The notes: generated from the letters alone by a model not told the origin. DNA of 64,000 nt from Lachnospiraceae bacterium (GCA_019423745.1 JAHZAV010000001.1:62001-126000), one strand, 5' to 3'. Positions 8,318 through 16,832 are shown, numbered from the stretch's first letter. A program made the numbers and translations.

Positions 8318-8917
8318 ATGACAGAAAAAGAGAAAATGCTTAACAAGATGATATACGATGCAAATAATGATGAAGTTTTGCTTGCTGAAAGATTTAAGGC
8401 AAAAGATTTGTGTTTTGAATTTAATCAGACACGACCATCTGATGAAAAAAAACAACAGGAAATTATAAAGAATCTGATTGGAGAAATTGGCGAAAATTTC
8501 TGTATTGTTCCTCCGTTTTGGTGCGATTATGGTTATAATATAAAAATAGGGAAAAATTTTTTTGCCAATCATAATATGGTAATATTGGATGGAGGAAAAG
8601 TAACTTTTGGGGATTATGTTTTTGTTGCACCTAACTGTGGATTTCATACTGCCGGACATCCAATAGACAGCGAAAGGAGAAATAAGGGGCTGGAATACGC
8701 TTACCCGATTACGGTGGGAAATAATGTCTGGATTGGTGCTGGGGTACAGGTTATGCCTGGTGTAACAATCGGAAACAATGTGGTAATTGGCGGAGGAAGC
8801 GTGGTTGTAAAAGATATCCCGGATAACTCTGTAGCTGTAGGCAATCCATGTAAAGTGATTCGAGAAATTACTGAGAAAGATAAAGAAACAATACAATGGA
8901 AGCCAGGAAAAAAGTAA
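8318..8917 (+). CDS. maa: Maltose/galactoside O-acetyltransferase (left-handed beta-helix)
   Basis: This cytoplasmic acetyl-CoA-dependent O-acetyltransferase acetylates sugars such as maltose, glucose or galactosides. The 199-residue length and order match the Maa/LacA/NodL family: an N-terminal helical MTEKEKMLNKMIYDA unit, hexapeptide repeats building the left-handed beta-helix from about residue 75, and the catalytic-histidine motif GFHTAGHPID near residue 110. The end repeats IGNNVVIGGGSVVVKDIPD and AVGNPCKVIREI are typical. The ATG at 8318 has an AAAGGAAAG box. Its 3' end overlaps the next gene by 22 bases. Sugar specificity within the family is not readable, so the symbol is by family. 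Confidence 0.9.
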   Translation: MTEKEKMLNKMIYDANNDEVLLAERFKAKDLCFEFNQTRPSDEKKQQEIIKNLIGEIGENFCIVPPFWCDYGYNIKIGKNFFANHNMVILDGGKVTFGDYVFVAPNCGFHTAGHPIDSERRNKGLEYAYPITVGNNVWIGAGVQVMPGVTIGNNVVIGGGSVVVKDIPDNSVAVGNPCKVIREITEKDKETIQWKPGKK

Positions 8918-9621
8918 ATTATAGAGTTTTAAACAGGGATGTCATAAAATATATAGCTGCATTTGCAATGTTTTTGAATCATTTTTCTTTGATTTGGATG
9001 GATCAGAACAGTCTGGCAGCAAAGATATTTGATAATATCGGGTATTTTACGGCAATTACTATGTGTTATTTTCTTGTAGAAGGATTCTATTGTACCAGAT
9101 CAAGAAAGAGCTATGCACGTAGATTGTTTGTGTTTGGTGTTATTTCAGAGATTCCATATTACTTTGTGATAGTGAAAAGGATTCCAGGAAGTACAGCTAA
9201 TCTAAATATGATGTTTTGTCTTCTTATTTGTTTTTTTATTCTTCTGGCTTTTGAAAAAGTTTCGAACGAAATTATTCTTGTATTGGCAATTGGAGGACTC
9301 TTTGGATTATCATTTGTCTGTGACTGGGCATTTCTGGCACCTGGATTTACAGTTTTGTTTTGGTGGGGCTATGGACTTGAAAAAGAAACAAAAATAGCTT
9401 TTATCGTTTCCGTTGTTTTGCTTGGCTTATTTCATGTGTCTCAGGGGCTGTTATATGCAGTGGGCAGTATGGCAGGAGGGGCACTTTCAGCTTTTGCCAT
9501 TACTTGTTTATATAATGGGAAGAGAATCCAAAAGGGACAAAAATTTTCACAGTGGTTTTTTTATTGGTTTTATCCGTTGCATCTGTTGGCTTTAGGACTC
9601 TTACGAATAGTAATAGGATGA
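8896..9621 (+). CDS. TraX family membrane protein
   Basis: The 241-residue polytopic membrane protein resembles TraX, which N-acetylates pilin in the F plasmid. Chromosomal TraX-like proteins of Firmicutes have no known target. Visible features are the opening NRDVIKYIAAFAMFLNHFSL segment with a conserved histidine, about seven hydrophobic spans, and the C-terminal FFYWFYPLHLLALGLLR motif shared with acyltransferase-3-like proteins. No conjugation genes are nearby. It starts inside maa and is probably translated with it; both partners being acetyltransferase-related hints at a common acetylation job on sugar or envelope material, which is inference. Confidence 0.85.
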   Translation: MEARKKVNYRVLNRDVIKYIAAFAMFLNHFSLIWMDQNSLAAKIFDNIGYFTAITMCYFLVEGFYCTRSRKSYARRLFVFGVISEIPYYFVIVKRIPGSTANLNMMFCLLICFFILLAFEKVSNEIILVLAIGGLFGLSFVCDWAFLAPGFTVLFWWGYGLEKETKIAFIVSVVLLGLFHVSQGLLYAVGSMAGGALSAFAITCLYNGKRIQKGQKFSQWFFYWFYPLHLLALGLLRIVIG

Positions 9622-9663
9622 TTTTAAAAAGAAAAAGTTTATGTTAGCTTAGTGATTCATATG

Positions 9664-9699
9664 ATCAGGGAAGAGAATTTCGCTCTTCCCTGATTTTTA
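9664..9699 (+). terminator. Rho-independent terminator after the TraX-like gene
   Basis: A perfect 12-bp stem (9664-9675 with 9683-9694, ATCAGGGAAGAG and its complement) has a 7-nt loop and a T run. Confidence 0.9.
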
Positions 9700-9736
9700 T
9701 ATGAAATATTCAATTGTGTTTTTTTTGTGATAATAC

Positions 9737-9764
9737 TTGATAAATATACTGGGAGAACTATAAT
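9737..9764 (+). promoter_or_regulatory. Promoter of the marR-MATE operon
   Basis: TTGATA at 9737-9742 and consensus TATAAT at 9759-9764 are separated by 16 bases. The -10 element lies inside a perfect inverted repeat (9756-9770). Confidence 0.75.
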
Positions 9765-9770
9765 ATAGTT
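9756..9770. promoter_or_regulatory. Candidate MarR operator over the -10 box
   Basis: AACTATA and TATAGTT flank a single A as a perfect 7-1-7 palindrome covering the -10 element of the marR promoter. A second, weaker inverted repeat (GTTT-N6-AAAC) follows at 9768-9781. MarR proteins bind such palindromes and usually repress their own operon, so this is a natural operator candidate. Confidence 0.55.
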
Positions 9771-9826
9771 TACGAGGAAACAATTCACAAGGAAACTAAG
9801 ATTGACTTCATGAAAGGAAGAAATTT

Positions 9827-10282
9827 ATGAGAAAGAATACAGAGACTTGGATGGGAATTCGAAGAGTGCTCAGATTATATGAGAAGATGCTTCGAAAAGT
9901 ATGTGCGGGACATCAGTTGACTGGTACAGAGGCAGATGTGATCGGATTTCTCCACAATAATCCTGGAAAGGATACAGCGGCAGATATTGTTGAATTCAGA
10001 GGACTTTCTAAAGGGGCTGTTTCCAAAGCAGTAGATTCGTTGATCCGCAAATCTATGTTAGAGAAAATTCCGGATAAGACAGATCGACGGAAACAGCATT
10101 TATGTCTGCGACCGGAAGCACAGTCTGTGCGAAAAGATATTGAGTCTGTACAGGAAGAATTTTGGAATACTGTACTGGAAGGATTTACAGATAATGAGCT
10201 GGAAGAATATGAGCAGTTTAAAAGAAAACTGCTGAAAAATATTGAGAAAGTTACAGAAAGGATGAGAGACAATGAATCATAG
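9827..10282 (+). CDS. MarR family transcriptional regulator
   Basis: This is a 151-residue winged-helix dimeric repressor. The central DNA-binding part reads LTGTEADVIGFLHNNPGKDT, then FRGLSKGAVSKAVDSLIRKS, then the wing with the conserved DRR (KTDRRKQHLCLRPE, about residues 84-97). Flanking helices form the dimer interface. It overlaps the MATE exporter gene by 11 bases, and its promoter is covered by a palindrome. The natural reading is a ligand-responsive repressor of the exporter, although the ligand is unknown. Confidence 0.93.
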   Translation: MRKNTETWMGIRRVLRLYEKMLRKVCAGHQLTGTEADVIGFLHNNPGKDTAADIVEFRGLSKGAVSKAVDSLIRKSMLEKIPDKTDRRKQHLCLRPEAQSVRKDIESVQEEFWNTVLEGFTDNELEEYEQFKRKLLKNIEKVTERMRDNES

Positions 10283-11660
10283 AGAAAATGTACAGGCGGC
10301 ATCAGGTAAGGAATTCCTTGGAAAAGATCCTATAGGAAATCTTTTGTTTCGCCTGGCGGTACCTACTGTCATCGCGCAACTTATTAATATGTTATATAAT
10401 ATTGTAGACCGAATTTATATCGGACATATTCCGGAGATTGGAGCAACAGCACTTACCGGGGTAGGGGTATGTATGCCGCTTATTATGATTGTATCAGCTT
10501 TTGCTGCACTGGTTGGATACGGAGGAGCACCGAGAGCATCCATTTTCATGGGGAAGAAAGACAATGACTCGGCAGAGAAAACTTTGGGGAACTGTTTTGT
10601 TGTTCAAATTATTATTTCCCTTATTTTGACTGTGATATTATCTATATGGAACCGGGATTTGCTTATGGCTTTCGGAGCCAGTGAAAATACAATTGAGTAT
10701 GCTGTAAACTATATGAATATCTATGCTCTGGGAACCATTTTTGTGGAACTGACGCTTGGTATGAATGCTTTTATTACAGCACAGGGATTTGCAAAGATTG
10801 GGATGTTGTCTGTTGTAATCGGAGCTGTGACAAACATTATTCTTGATCCGATTTTTATTTTTGGATTTCATATGGACGTCAGAGGTGCGGCACTAGCTAC
10901 TATAATTTCCCAGGGGCTTTCTTGTATATGGGTCGTCTCATTTTTATGTGGCAAGAAAACATTTCTCAAAATCAGGAAAAAGAATTTAATCCTCATTCCA
11001 CGTTTTATTTTACCTTGTCTTGCCTTGGGAGCATCTACTTTTGTTATGCAGGCAAGTGAAAGTGTTATTTCAGTGTGCTTTAATTCTTCCCTTCAGAAAT
11101 ATGGAGGGGATATTGCAGTAGGAGCAATGACGATTTTAACCAGTGTAATGCAGTTTGCAATGCTTCCACTTCAGGGACTGGGGCAGGGAGCACAACCGAT
11201 TATCAGTTATAACTATGGAGCAGGAAATTCAGGAAGAGTAAAACTTGCATTTAAACTGCTGTTGAAAGTAAGCCTTTGTTATTCCGTTGTTTTGTGGCTG
11301 CTTGTGATGATTTTGCCAGGTGGATTTGCCGCTATGTTTACAACAGATGCAAATTTGATGCAGTTTACAAAAACAGCGCTACGTATTTACATGGGAGTGA
11401 TGTTCCTTTTTGGAATTCAGATTTCTTGTCAGATGACATTCACTGCACTTGGAAGGGCAGTAGAGTCTATTGTAGTAGCCGTTATGAGAAAATTTGTACT
11501 TCTTTTGCCTCTCATTTATATTATGCCTCGCATTGTTTCCTCTGACCCTACTACAGGAGTTTATATGGCGGAGCCTATTGCAGATGCCATTGCAGTGACT
11601 TTTACAGCTATTCTATTTTCTATACAGTTTAAAAAAGCACTTGTAAAAATGGAGAAATAA
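10272..11660 (+). CDS. MATE family multidrug/organic-cation efflux transporter
   Basis: The 462-residue protein has the twelve-span MATE layout in two homologous halves and would export drugs or organic compounds against a sodium or proton gradient. The first half begins PIGNLLFRLAVPTVIAQLIN with a following MLYNIVDRIYIGHIP; the second has LGASTFVMQASESVISVCFN and the conserved QGLGQGAQPIISYNYGAG. Those motifs are closest to the MepA-like branch. Its start lies inside marR, so the two are co-translated. A perfect terminator follows at 11707. Confidence 0.93.
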   Translation: MNHRENVQAASGKEFLGKDPIGNLLFRLAVPTVIAQLINMLYNIVDRIYIGHIPEIGATALTGVGVCMPLIMIVSAFAALVGYGGAPRASIFMGKKDNDSAEKTLGNCFVVQIIISLILTVILSIWNRDLLMAFGASENTIEYAVNYMNIYALGTIFVELTLGMNAFITAQGFAKIGMLSVVIGAVTNIILDPIFIFGFHMDVRGAALATIISQGLSCIWVVSFLCGKKTFLKIRKKNLILIPRFILPCLALGASTFVMQASESVISVCFNSSLQKYGGDIAVGAMTILTSVMQFAMLPLQGLGQGAQPIISYNYGAGNSGRVKLAFKLLLKVSLCYSVVLWLLVMILPGGFAAMFTTDANLMQFTKTALRIYMGVMFLFGIQISCQMTFTALGRAVESIVVAVMRKFVLLLPLIYIMPRIVSSDPTTGVYMAEPIADAIAVTFTAILFSIQFKKALVKMEK

Positions 11661-11706
11661 TAGAAAAATTGGAAAATAGAATATGGATAATAGGATATAA
11701 ATTCAG

Positions 11707-11734
11707 GCAGCGGCATATTATGCCGCTGCTTTTT
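11707..11734 (+). terminator. Rho-independent terminator of the marR-MATE operon
   Basis: A perfect 10-bp GC-rich stem (11707-11716 with 11720-11729) has a 3-nt loop and TTTTT. The T tract runs straight into the next promoter. Confidence 0.93.
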
Positions 11735-11735
11735 C

Positions 11736-11764
11736 TGTACATATAGCAAAATATCAGGTATAAT
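11736..11764 (+). promoter_or_regulatory. Promoter of helD
   Basis: TGTACA at 11736-11741 and TATAAT at 11759-11764 have a 17-base spacer. The hexamers and upstream TTTTCTG are the same as at the maa promoter. Confidence 0.65.
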
Positions 11765-11819
11765 AAACACAAATCTGTCTTATAATACAACACCCGCGGA
11801 AAGAGAAAAGGAGGCAGCG

Positions 11820-13847
11820 ATGATAAAAGAAGAAGAGTCCTTTTTGCAGGATGTGACAGAAAAAATAAAAAAGAGAATAGAAAAAGTAGATGAAATACTT
11901 CTTGCCGGACAAAAAGAAATTGAAAATATGCATGACTATTACTGGGAAAACTATACAGAGATGGATCAGTACGGTTATGAAGATTATGATAATCAGCAGG
12001 CGCTTCTTGGTCAGGTAAATGCTAATCAGGAAGCTCTTAAGCAGAAACAAAGATTTATGAAAATGATGAATTCTCCATATTTTGGCAGAGTGGATTTTAT
12101 ATATTCGGATCAGGAGGACGCGGAATCTTTTTATATTGGGATTGGAAATTTTGCAGAAGAAGCGGGGAGTATTCCCCTCATCTATGATTGGAGAGCACCG
12201 GTAGCTGGTCTTTTTTATGATTATGATAAAGGATATGCTTCTTATGAAGCCCCTGCAGGAAGCTTAACAGGAGAGATTATTTCAAAATGGCAGTATAAAA
12301 TCAGGGATGGAAGAATGATATATGCTTTTGAGAGTGATACAAAAATAGATGATGAAATTTTAAAGGAAGAACTGGGGAGCAGCAGTGACGTACAGTTGAA
12401 AAATATTGTGCGGACCATTCAGAAGGAACAAAATGCCATTATCCGGAATCAAAAAGATAAGATTCTGGTAATTCAGGGCGCGGCAGGAAGTGGAAAAACT
12501 TCTGTAGCACTTCACCGGGCAGCTTATCTTTTGTACCATGACAGAAAGAATCTGAAAGCATCGGACATACTGATTATGTCGCCAAACAGTGTATTTGCTG
12601 ATTATATTTCTCATATTCTTCCAGAACTGGGGGAAGAAAATATCCGGGAAATGAGTTTTGATTTATTTGCCTATAGGGAACTGCAGGGAATTACGGACGA
12701 TTGTGAAGATCGGTATCATCACCTGGAAAGAATGATGAAATATCCGGATGAAGAAAGTAACCGGCGATTTCACAAAAAGCAGTCCCAAGAATTCATTGGA
12801 GAAATGGAAGGATTTTTGGCTGTTTTAGAAGATAGTCTTATGGATTTCCGAGAGATTTCCTTTCGTGGTATGAAAAAGACAGAAGAAGATTTGATAGGTC
12901 TTTTTTATTTTAAGTTTCAGGATATTCCGCTTCTTACCAGAATGGATGCTGTTAGGGAGTATGTGGTAGATGAGTATGAAACTTTGTACGGGAAAGATCT
13001 TTCAGAAGAAGAAATAGAAGTTGTGAAAGCACAGTTCGACCGATCTTATGTGACGAAAGATATCTATCGTATTTACAGTCGATTTCTGGAAGAAAATGGA
13101 TATTCTCCGTTGCCGGATGTTCCTCTTGGACGAAGAATGGTGGAATACGAAGATGTATACGGAATGTTGTATCTGAAGTATCGACTGGAAGGGAAAGGGA
13201 AGCATCGAAGGATAAAGCATTTGATTATTGATGAAATGCAGGACTATTCTTATCTGCAGTACGCTATCCTTGCTATGTTGTTTGACTGTAAAATGACAAT
13301 ACTTGGAGATAAGGCACAGACATTAGATGAGACAGTACAAGATGTCTGTACGTTTTTGCCTGGAATATTTGGAAAAAAGATGCGGAAAATTGTAATGAAT
13401 AAGAGTTACAGGAATACAGTACAAATTGCATCTTATGCAGCACAATTCTTAAAAGATCCTGATTTGGAACTTTTGGACAGGCAGGGAAGAGAAGTAGAAG
13501 AGAGGATATTTAAAACAGAAGATGAGCTGTTAGCAGCTGTTTTGGACACTGTAAAAAAGGGAGAAGAAAAATTTGAAACAGCAGCTGTTTTAACCCGAAC
13601 CCAGGAAGAAGCGGAAGATATATACCAGATTTTAAAACAAAGGGGAATAGACACTTCTTATATAGATCGCAACAGTACATCTTTTCATAAAGGACTGACG
13701 GTGACTACTTTTTATCTTGCCAAAGGATTAGAATTTGATCAGGTATTTGCTGTAAGGGGAAGAAAAAATACGATTCTTGACAACCAGGCGGCCTATATTT
13801 CTGCTACCAGAGCATTGCATGAGCTTTATGTATTTACTTTATGTTAA
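11820..13847 (+). CDS. helD: HelD-like RNA polymerase recycling motor (UvrD/Rep superfamily)
   Basis: HelD is a superfamily 1 ATPase that binds RNA polymerase, not DNA, and pulls it off stalled complexes. The order is right: an N-terminal coiled coil (residues 1-80) that enters the secondary channel, the SIPLIYDWRAPVAGLFYDY segment typical of HelD, Walker A IQGAAGSGKTSVALHR near residue 219, Walker B LIIDEMQDYSYLQ, the SYRNT motif, and a C-terminal VTTFYLAKGLEFDQV plus SATRALHEL helicase motif. At 675 residues it is about 100 shorter than the Bacillus subtilis protein (774). It has its own promoter directly behind a terminator. Confidence 0.9.
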   Translation: MIKEEESFLQDVTEKIKKRIEKVDEILLAGQKEIENMHDYYWENYTEMDQYGYEDYDNQQALLGQVNANQEALKQKQRFMKMMNSPYFGRVDFIYSDQEDAESFYIGIGNFAEEAGSIPLIYDWRAPVAGLFYDYDKGYASYEAPAGSLTGEIISKWQYKIRDGRMIYAFESDTKIDDEILKEELGSSSDVQLKNIVRTIQKEQNAIIRNQKDKILVIQGAAGSGKTSVALHRAAYLLYHDRKNLKASDILIMSPNSVFADYISHILPELGEENIREMSFDLFAYRELQGITDDCEDRYHHLERMMKYPDEESNRRFHKKQSQEFIGEMEGFLAVLEDSLMDFREISFRGMKKTEEDLIGLFYFKFQDIPLLTRMDAVREYVVDEYETLYGKDLSEEEIEVVKAQFDRSYVTKDIYRIYSRFLEENGYSPLPDVPLGRRMVEYEDVYGMLYLKYRLEGKGKHRRIKHLIIDEMQDYSYLQYAILAMLFDCKMTILGDKAQTLDETVQDVCTFLPGIFGKKMRKIVMNKSYRNTVQIASYAAQFLKDPDLELLDRQGREVEERIFKTEDELLAAVLDTVKKGEEKFETAAVLTRTQEEAEDIYQILKQRGIDTSYIDRNSTSFHKGLTVTTFYLAKGLEFDQVFAVRGRKNTILDNQAAYISATRALHELYVFTLC

Positions 13848-13891
13848 ATGAGTAAAGCAAAATAGTTCAATTAAAGAAAGGGGGAAGGAAA

Positions 13892-14506
13892 ATGGAACCG
13901 GATAACATAGATCAGGAAAGGCTCCGAAAGCAATTTGATTTTATCAGAGAGATTGACAAGGAAAAATTTATTGGCCGTCAGACTTATCTCACAGATGGAG
14001 AAAGAAAAGAAAATGATGCAGAGCATGCGTGGCACATGGCAATTATGACTATCCTTCTGTCAGAATATGCGAATGATGAAATTGATATTTTAAAAACGGT
14101 AACAATGCTTTTGATCCATGATATTGTAGAAATCGATGCCGGGGATACGTATGCATATGATGAGGAGGCGAAAAAGACACAAAAAGAAAGGGAATCTCGG
14201 GCGGCAGACCGGATATTTGGACTTCTTCCCAAGGATCAGAATGAAAAGATGAGAAGTCTGTGGCAGGAATTTGAAGAGGGCAGAACAAAAGAAGCAAAAT
14301 TTGCCCGCACGATGGACAACCTGCATCCCATGATGCTTAATGCTGCAACAGATGGGAAGGCCTGGACAGAACATCAGGTGTATTTGTCACAGATCTTGAA
14401 ACGAAATGAAAAGACAGCTGAAGGCTCTCGTTCTCTTTGGGAGTATGCGCTTCTAAATTTTATTGAACCAAATGTAAAAAATAAGAAAATACAGGTTAAA
14501 GAGTAA
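13892..14506 (+). CDS. HD-domain phosphohydrolase (YfbR/HDDC2-like)
   Basis: The 204-residue protein has the H...HD...D metal-binding pattern: histidine in DAEHAWHMA near residue 45, the HD pair in LIHDIVEIDAGDT near residue 76, and a late aspartate in ARTMDNLHPM. This is the layout of YfbR-like 5'-deoxynucleotidases, which dephosphorylate deoxynucleoside monophosphates. That activity fits the pyrimidine nucleoside phosphorylase two genes on, although the intergenic gaps show no clear operon. A GGGGGAAGG box precedes the ATG. Confidence 0.88.
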   Translation: MEPDNIDQERLRKQFDFIREIDKEKFIGRQTYLTDGERKENDAEHAWHMAIMTILLSEYANDEIDILKTVTMLLIHDIVEIDAGDTYAYDEEAKKTQKERESRAADRIFGLLPKDQNEKMRSLWQEFEEGRTKEAKFARTMDNLHPMMLNAATDGKAWTEHQVYLSQILKRNEKTAEGSRSLWEYALLNFIEPNVKNKKIQVKE

Positions 14507-14532
14507 AACCAGGAATAAAGGAGGATAAAAAA

Positions 14533-15135
14533 ATGGATGGAAAGGCAATGTACAAATTAAGTTATGGACTCTTTGTAGTAACAGCACGGGAAGGTGAGAA
14601 GGATAATGGCTGTATCACAAATACAGCAGTCCAGGTGACAACAACGCCCAATCGTATTACACTTGCAGTAAACAAAGGAAATTATACTCATGATATGATT
14701 GTAAGAACGGGGCTTTTCAATGTTTCTGTCTTGTCTGAGAAAGCATCTTTTGAGACGTTTAAACATTTTGGATTCCAGAGCGGAAGAGATGTAGACAAAT
14801 TTGCAGACTATGGAAAAGCTGCAAGAGCTGCTAATGGGATTTACTATGTTACAGATGGAACAAATGCGTGGCTTTCTGCAAAAGTGGTAGACAAAGTGGA
14901 TCTGGGAACACATACGTTGTTTATTGCAGATGTGACAGACGGAGAAGTTTTGGCAGAAGCAGAATCAGCAACCTACTCCTACTATCAATCTAATATAAAA
15001 CCAGCACCGGAAAAGGTAGAGAAAAAAGGCTGGAGATGTAAAATATGTGGTTACATTTATGAAGGTGAAGTATTGCCGGAAGATTTTATTTGTCCGATCT
15101 GTAAACATGGCGCTGTTGATTTTGAAAAAATTTAG
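14533..15135 (+). CDS. Flavin reductase-like protein fused to a short rubredoxin domain
   Basis: Residues 1-150 are an FMN-binding flavin-reductase-like domain (YKLSYGLFVVTARE at the start, ITLAVNKGNYTHDMI, then FNVSVLSE). Residues 165-200 are an iron-binding rubredoxin-type module with C169-x2-C172-G and C187-P-x-C190. Such fusions, called high-molecular-weight rubredoxins, carry electrons from NADH to flavo-diiron oxygen or NO reductases in anaerobes. Here only 14 residues separate the two cysteine pairs, so the module is the short rubrerythrin type and not a full 50-residue rubredoxin. No flavo-diiron protein is nearby. It is probably cytoplasmic and involved in oxidative-stress defence. 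Confidence 0.88.
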   Translation: MDGKAMYKLSYGLFVVTAREGEKDNGCITNTAVQVTTTPNRITLAVNKGNYTHDMIVRTGLFNVSVLSEKASFETFKHFGFQSGRDVDKFADYGKAARAANGIYYVTDGTNAWLSAKVVDKVDLGTHTLFIADVTDGEVLAEAESATYSYYQSNIKPAPEKVEKKGWRCKICGYIYEGEVLPEDFICPICKHGAVDFEKI

Positions 15136-15174
15136 CGTAAGATAGAAAACAGAATAGTCAGGTGATGAAGAAAC

Positions 15175-16479
15175 ATGACAATGTATGAATTGATCTTGAA
15201 AAAAAAGCATGGGAAAACGTTGACTTCTGATGAAATTCACTGGATGATTCAGGAATATACAGCAGGGAATATTCCAGATTATCAGATGTCAGCAATGTTG
15301 ATGGCTGTCTGCTTTCAAAAAATGGATGCAGAAGAAACAGCAGCATTGACATTGGCGATGGCAAATAGTGGGGAAAGGATGGACCTTTCCTCTATAGAGG
15401 GAATTAAAGTAGATAAACATAGCACAGGGGGAGTTGGAGATAAGACATCTCTTGTGCTGGCGCCTCTTGTAGCATCACTTGGAATCCCGGTTGCAAAAAT
15501 GTCGGGAAGAGGGCTTGGACATACCGGTGGAACAATTGATAAACTGGAAAGTATTTCTGGATTTCGAACTTCGTTATCTGAAGAAGAATTTTTGAACCAT
15601 GTGTCAGAGATTAATATTGCAATTGCCGGACAAACAAAAAATCTTGCACCGGCAGACAAAAAACTCTATGCACTTAGAGATGTTACAGGAACTGTAGATA
15701 ATCTTTCGCTTATTGCCAGCAGTATCATGAGTAAGAAGTTAGCAGCCGGGGCAGATGCCATTGTACTGGATGTCAAAGTTGGTGATGGTACCTTTATGAA
15801 GACGCCAGAGGAAGCAATTGCTCTTGCACAGATGATGATCCAAATTGGGAAGAAAGCAGGAAAGGATATGACAGCAGTTATTTCAAATATGGATCAGCCT
15901 CTGGGAAATGCAGTAGGAAATGCCTTGGAGATAGAGGAAGTCATTGCTACTCTTAAAGGTCAGGGGCCTAAGGACTTAGTAGATCTTGTTTTTACCCTTG
16001 GAGCTTGTATGCTTTTAGAGGCAAAAGTGGCAGAACATATGGAAGATGCAAAAGAACAATTGAAAGATGCATTGTATTCCGGAAAGGCATATCGAAAATT
16101 TTTAGAATTTGTAGAAGCACAAGGTGGAGATACAGCCCAGATTGAGAATCCAGGTTTGCTTCCCCATGCCACTGTCTGTATGAAAGCATTTGCCGGGGAA
16201 GATGGGTTTATTGCTGGAATTCATGCAGAGGAAGTCGGCAGGATTTGTTTGTTTTTGGGCGGCGGAAGAGCTGTGAAAGAGGATCGTATAGATCCGGCTG
16301 TAGGAATCATACTGCATAAGAAAGTTGGCGATTTTGTAAAAGAGGGAGATGTGATTGCCACAGTCTATGCAAATGATGAGAAGAAGTGTCACATAGCAAA
16401 AAAACAGCTGGAAGCAGCTTACAAATATAGTAAAGAACCATTTGATATTAAAGGAATTATATACGAAGTGCTCCACTAG
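15175..16479 (+). CDS. pdp: Pyrimidine-nucleoside phosphorylase
   Basis: The enzyme cleaves uridine, deoxyuridine and thymidine with phosphate to give base plus (deoxy)ribose-1-phosphate in pyrimidine salvage. The family signature KHSTGGVGDKTSL starts near residue 81 and is followed by the MSGRGLGHTGGTIDKLE substrate loop. The N-terminal helical domain (MTMYELILKKKHGKTLTSDE) and the C-terminal barrel-sandwich domain are complete at 434 residues. Gram-positive enzymes of this type usually accept both uridine and thymidine, hence pdp rather than deoA. The sporulation pair downstream has its own promoter. Confidence 0.95.
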   Translation: MTMYELILKKKHGKTLTSDEIHWMIQEYTAGNIPDYQMSAMLMAVCFQKMDAEETAALTLAMANSGERMDLSSIEGIKVDKHSTGGVGDKTSLVLAPLVASLGIPVAKMSGRGLGHTGGTIDKLESISGFRTSLSEEEFLNHVSEINIAIAGQTKNLAPADKKLYALRDVTGTVDNLSLIASSIMSKKLAAGADAIVLDVKVGDGTFMKTPEEAIALAQMMIQIGKKAGKDMTAVISNMDQPLGNAVGNALEIEEVIATLKGQGPKDLVDLVFTLGACMLLEAKVAEHMEDAKEQLKDALYSGKAYRKFLEFVEAQGGDTAQIENPGLLPHATVCMKAFAGEDGFIAGIHAEEVGRICLFLGGGRAVKEDRIDPAVGIILHKKVGDFVKEGDVIATVYANDEKKCHIAKKQLEAAYKYSKEPFDIKGIIYEVLH

Positions 16480-16490
16480 ATGGATATTTC

Positions 16491-16519
16491 GCATATTTTC
16501 GGAATGCCTCACATAAATT
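16491..16519 (+). promoter_or_regulatory. SigE-like sporulation promoter of yqfC-yqfD
   Basis: GCATATT at 16491-16497 and CATAAATT at 16512-16519 have a 14-base spacer. The known mother-cell SigE consensus is about KMATATT, N14, CATACAHT, so only one -10 position deviates. yqfD belongs to the SigE regulon in Bacillus subtilis, which supports the call. It lies 12 bases after the pdp stop. Confidence 0.7.
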
Positions 16520-16547
16520 AGATAGAAAGCTGTGTGGGGCATTTGCC

Positions 16548-16832
16548 ATGAAAAAAAATAAAAATGAGGAAGGCAAAGGGATCGGACGCATGGCTTTGGC
16601 GGCCGGTGTACCGAAAGAATTGGTGCTTGGTGTGCCTGTTCTTCAGATAACAGGAAGAGAAGAAATAAGAGTGGAAAATTACCGAGGTATACAGGAATAT
16701 ACGGAGGAACTCATTCGAATTCAGACGAGAACAGGGCAAATACGACTGGAAGGAAAGAGACTCAAGGTAGAATACTACACGAACGATGAGATGAAGGTTA
16801 CAGGATGGATTCAGAGTATCGAGTATCTATAG
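16548..16832 (+). CDS. yqfC: Sporulation protein YqfC (YabP/YqfC family)
   Basis: The 94-residue protein matches the YabP/YqfC family: PKELVLGVPVLQITGREEIR, then VENYRGIQEYTEELIRIQTR, then a KRLKVEYYTNDEMKVTG beta-rich end. The family is tied to endospore formation. It lies one gene before yqfD, as in Bacillus. The ATG at 16548 gives an N-terminus like that of the Bacillus protein; an alternative ATG at 16590 has a better placed AAAGGGA box. An imperfect hairpin (16503-16515 with 16531-16543) would form only in read-through transcripts from pdp. Confidence 0.88.
   Translation: MKKNKNEEGKGIGRMALAAGVPKELVLGVPVLQITGREEIRVENYRGIQEYTEELIRIQTRTGQIRLEGKRLKVEYYTNDEMKVTGWIQSIEYL

Noticed and set aside
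8264..8896. Open frame of 210 codons on the minus strand opposite maa
   Set aside because: It is antisense to a clear acetyltransferase, rich in Phe, Ser and Tyr as expected for a shadow frame, and has no ribosome site.
16503..16543. Hairpin before yqfC as a riboswitch or attenuator
   Set aside because: The stem has wobbles and no T tract, and the likely SigE start would lie inside it, so it would be absent from sporulation transcripts.
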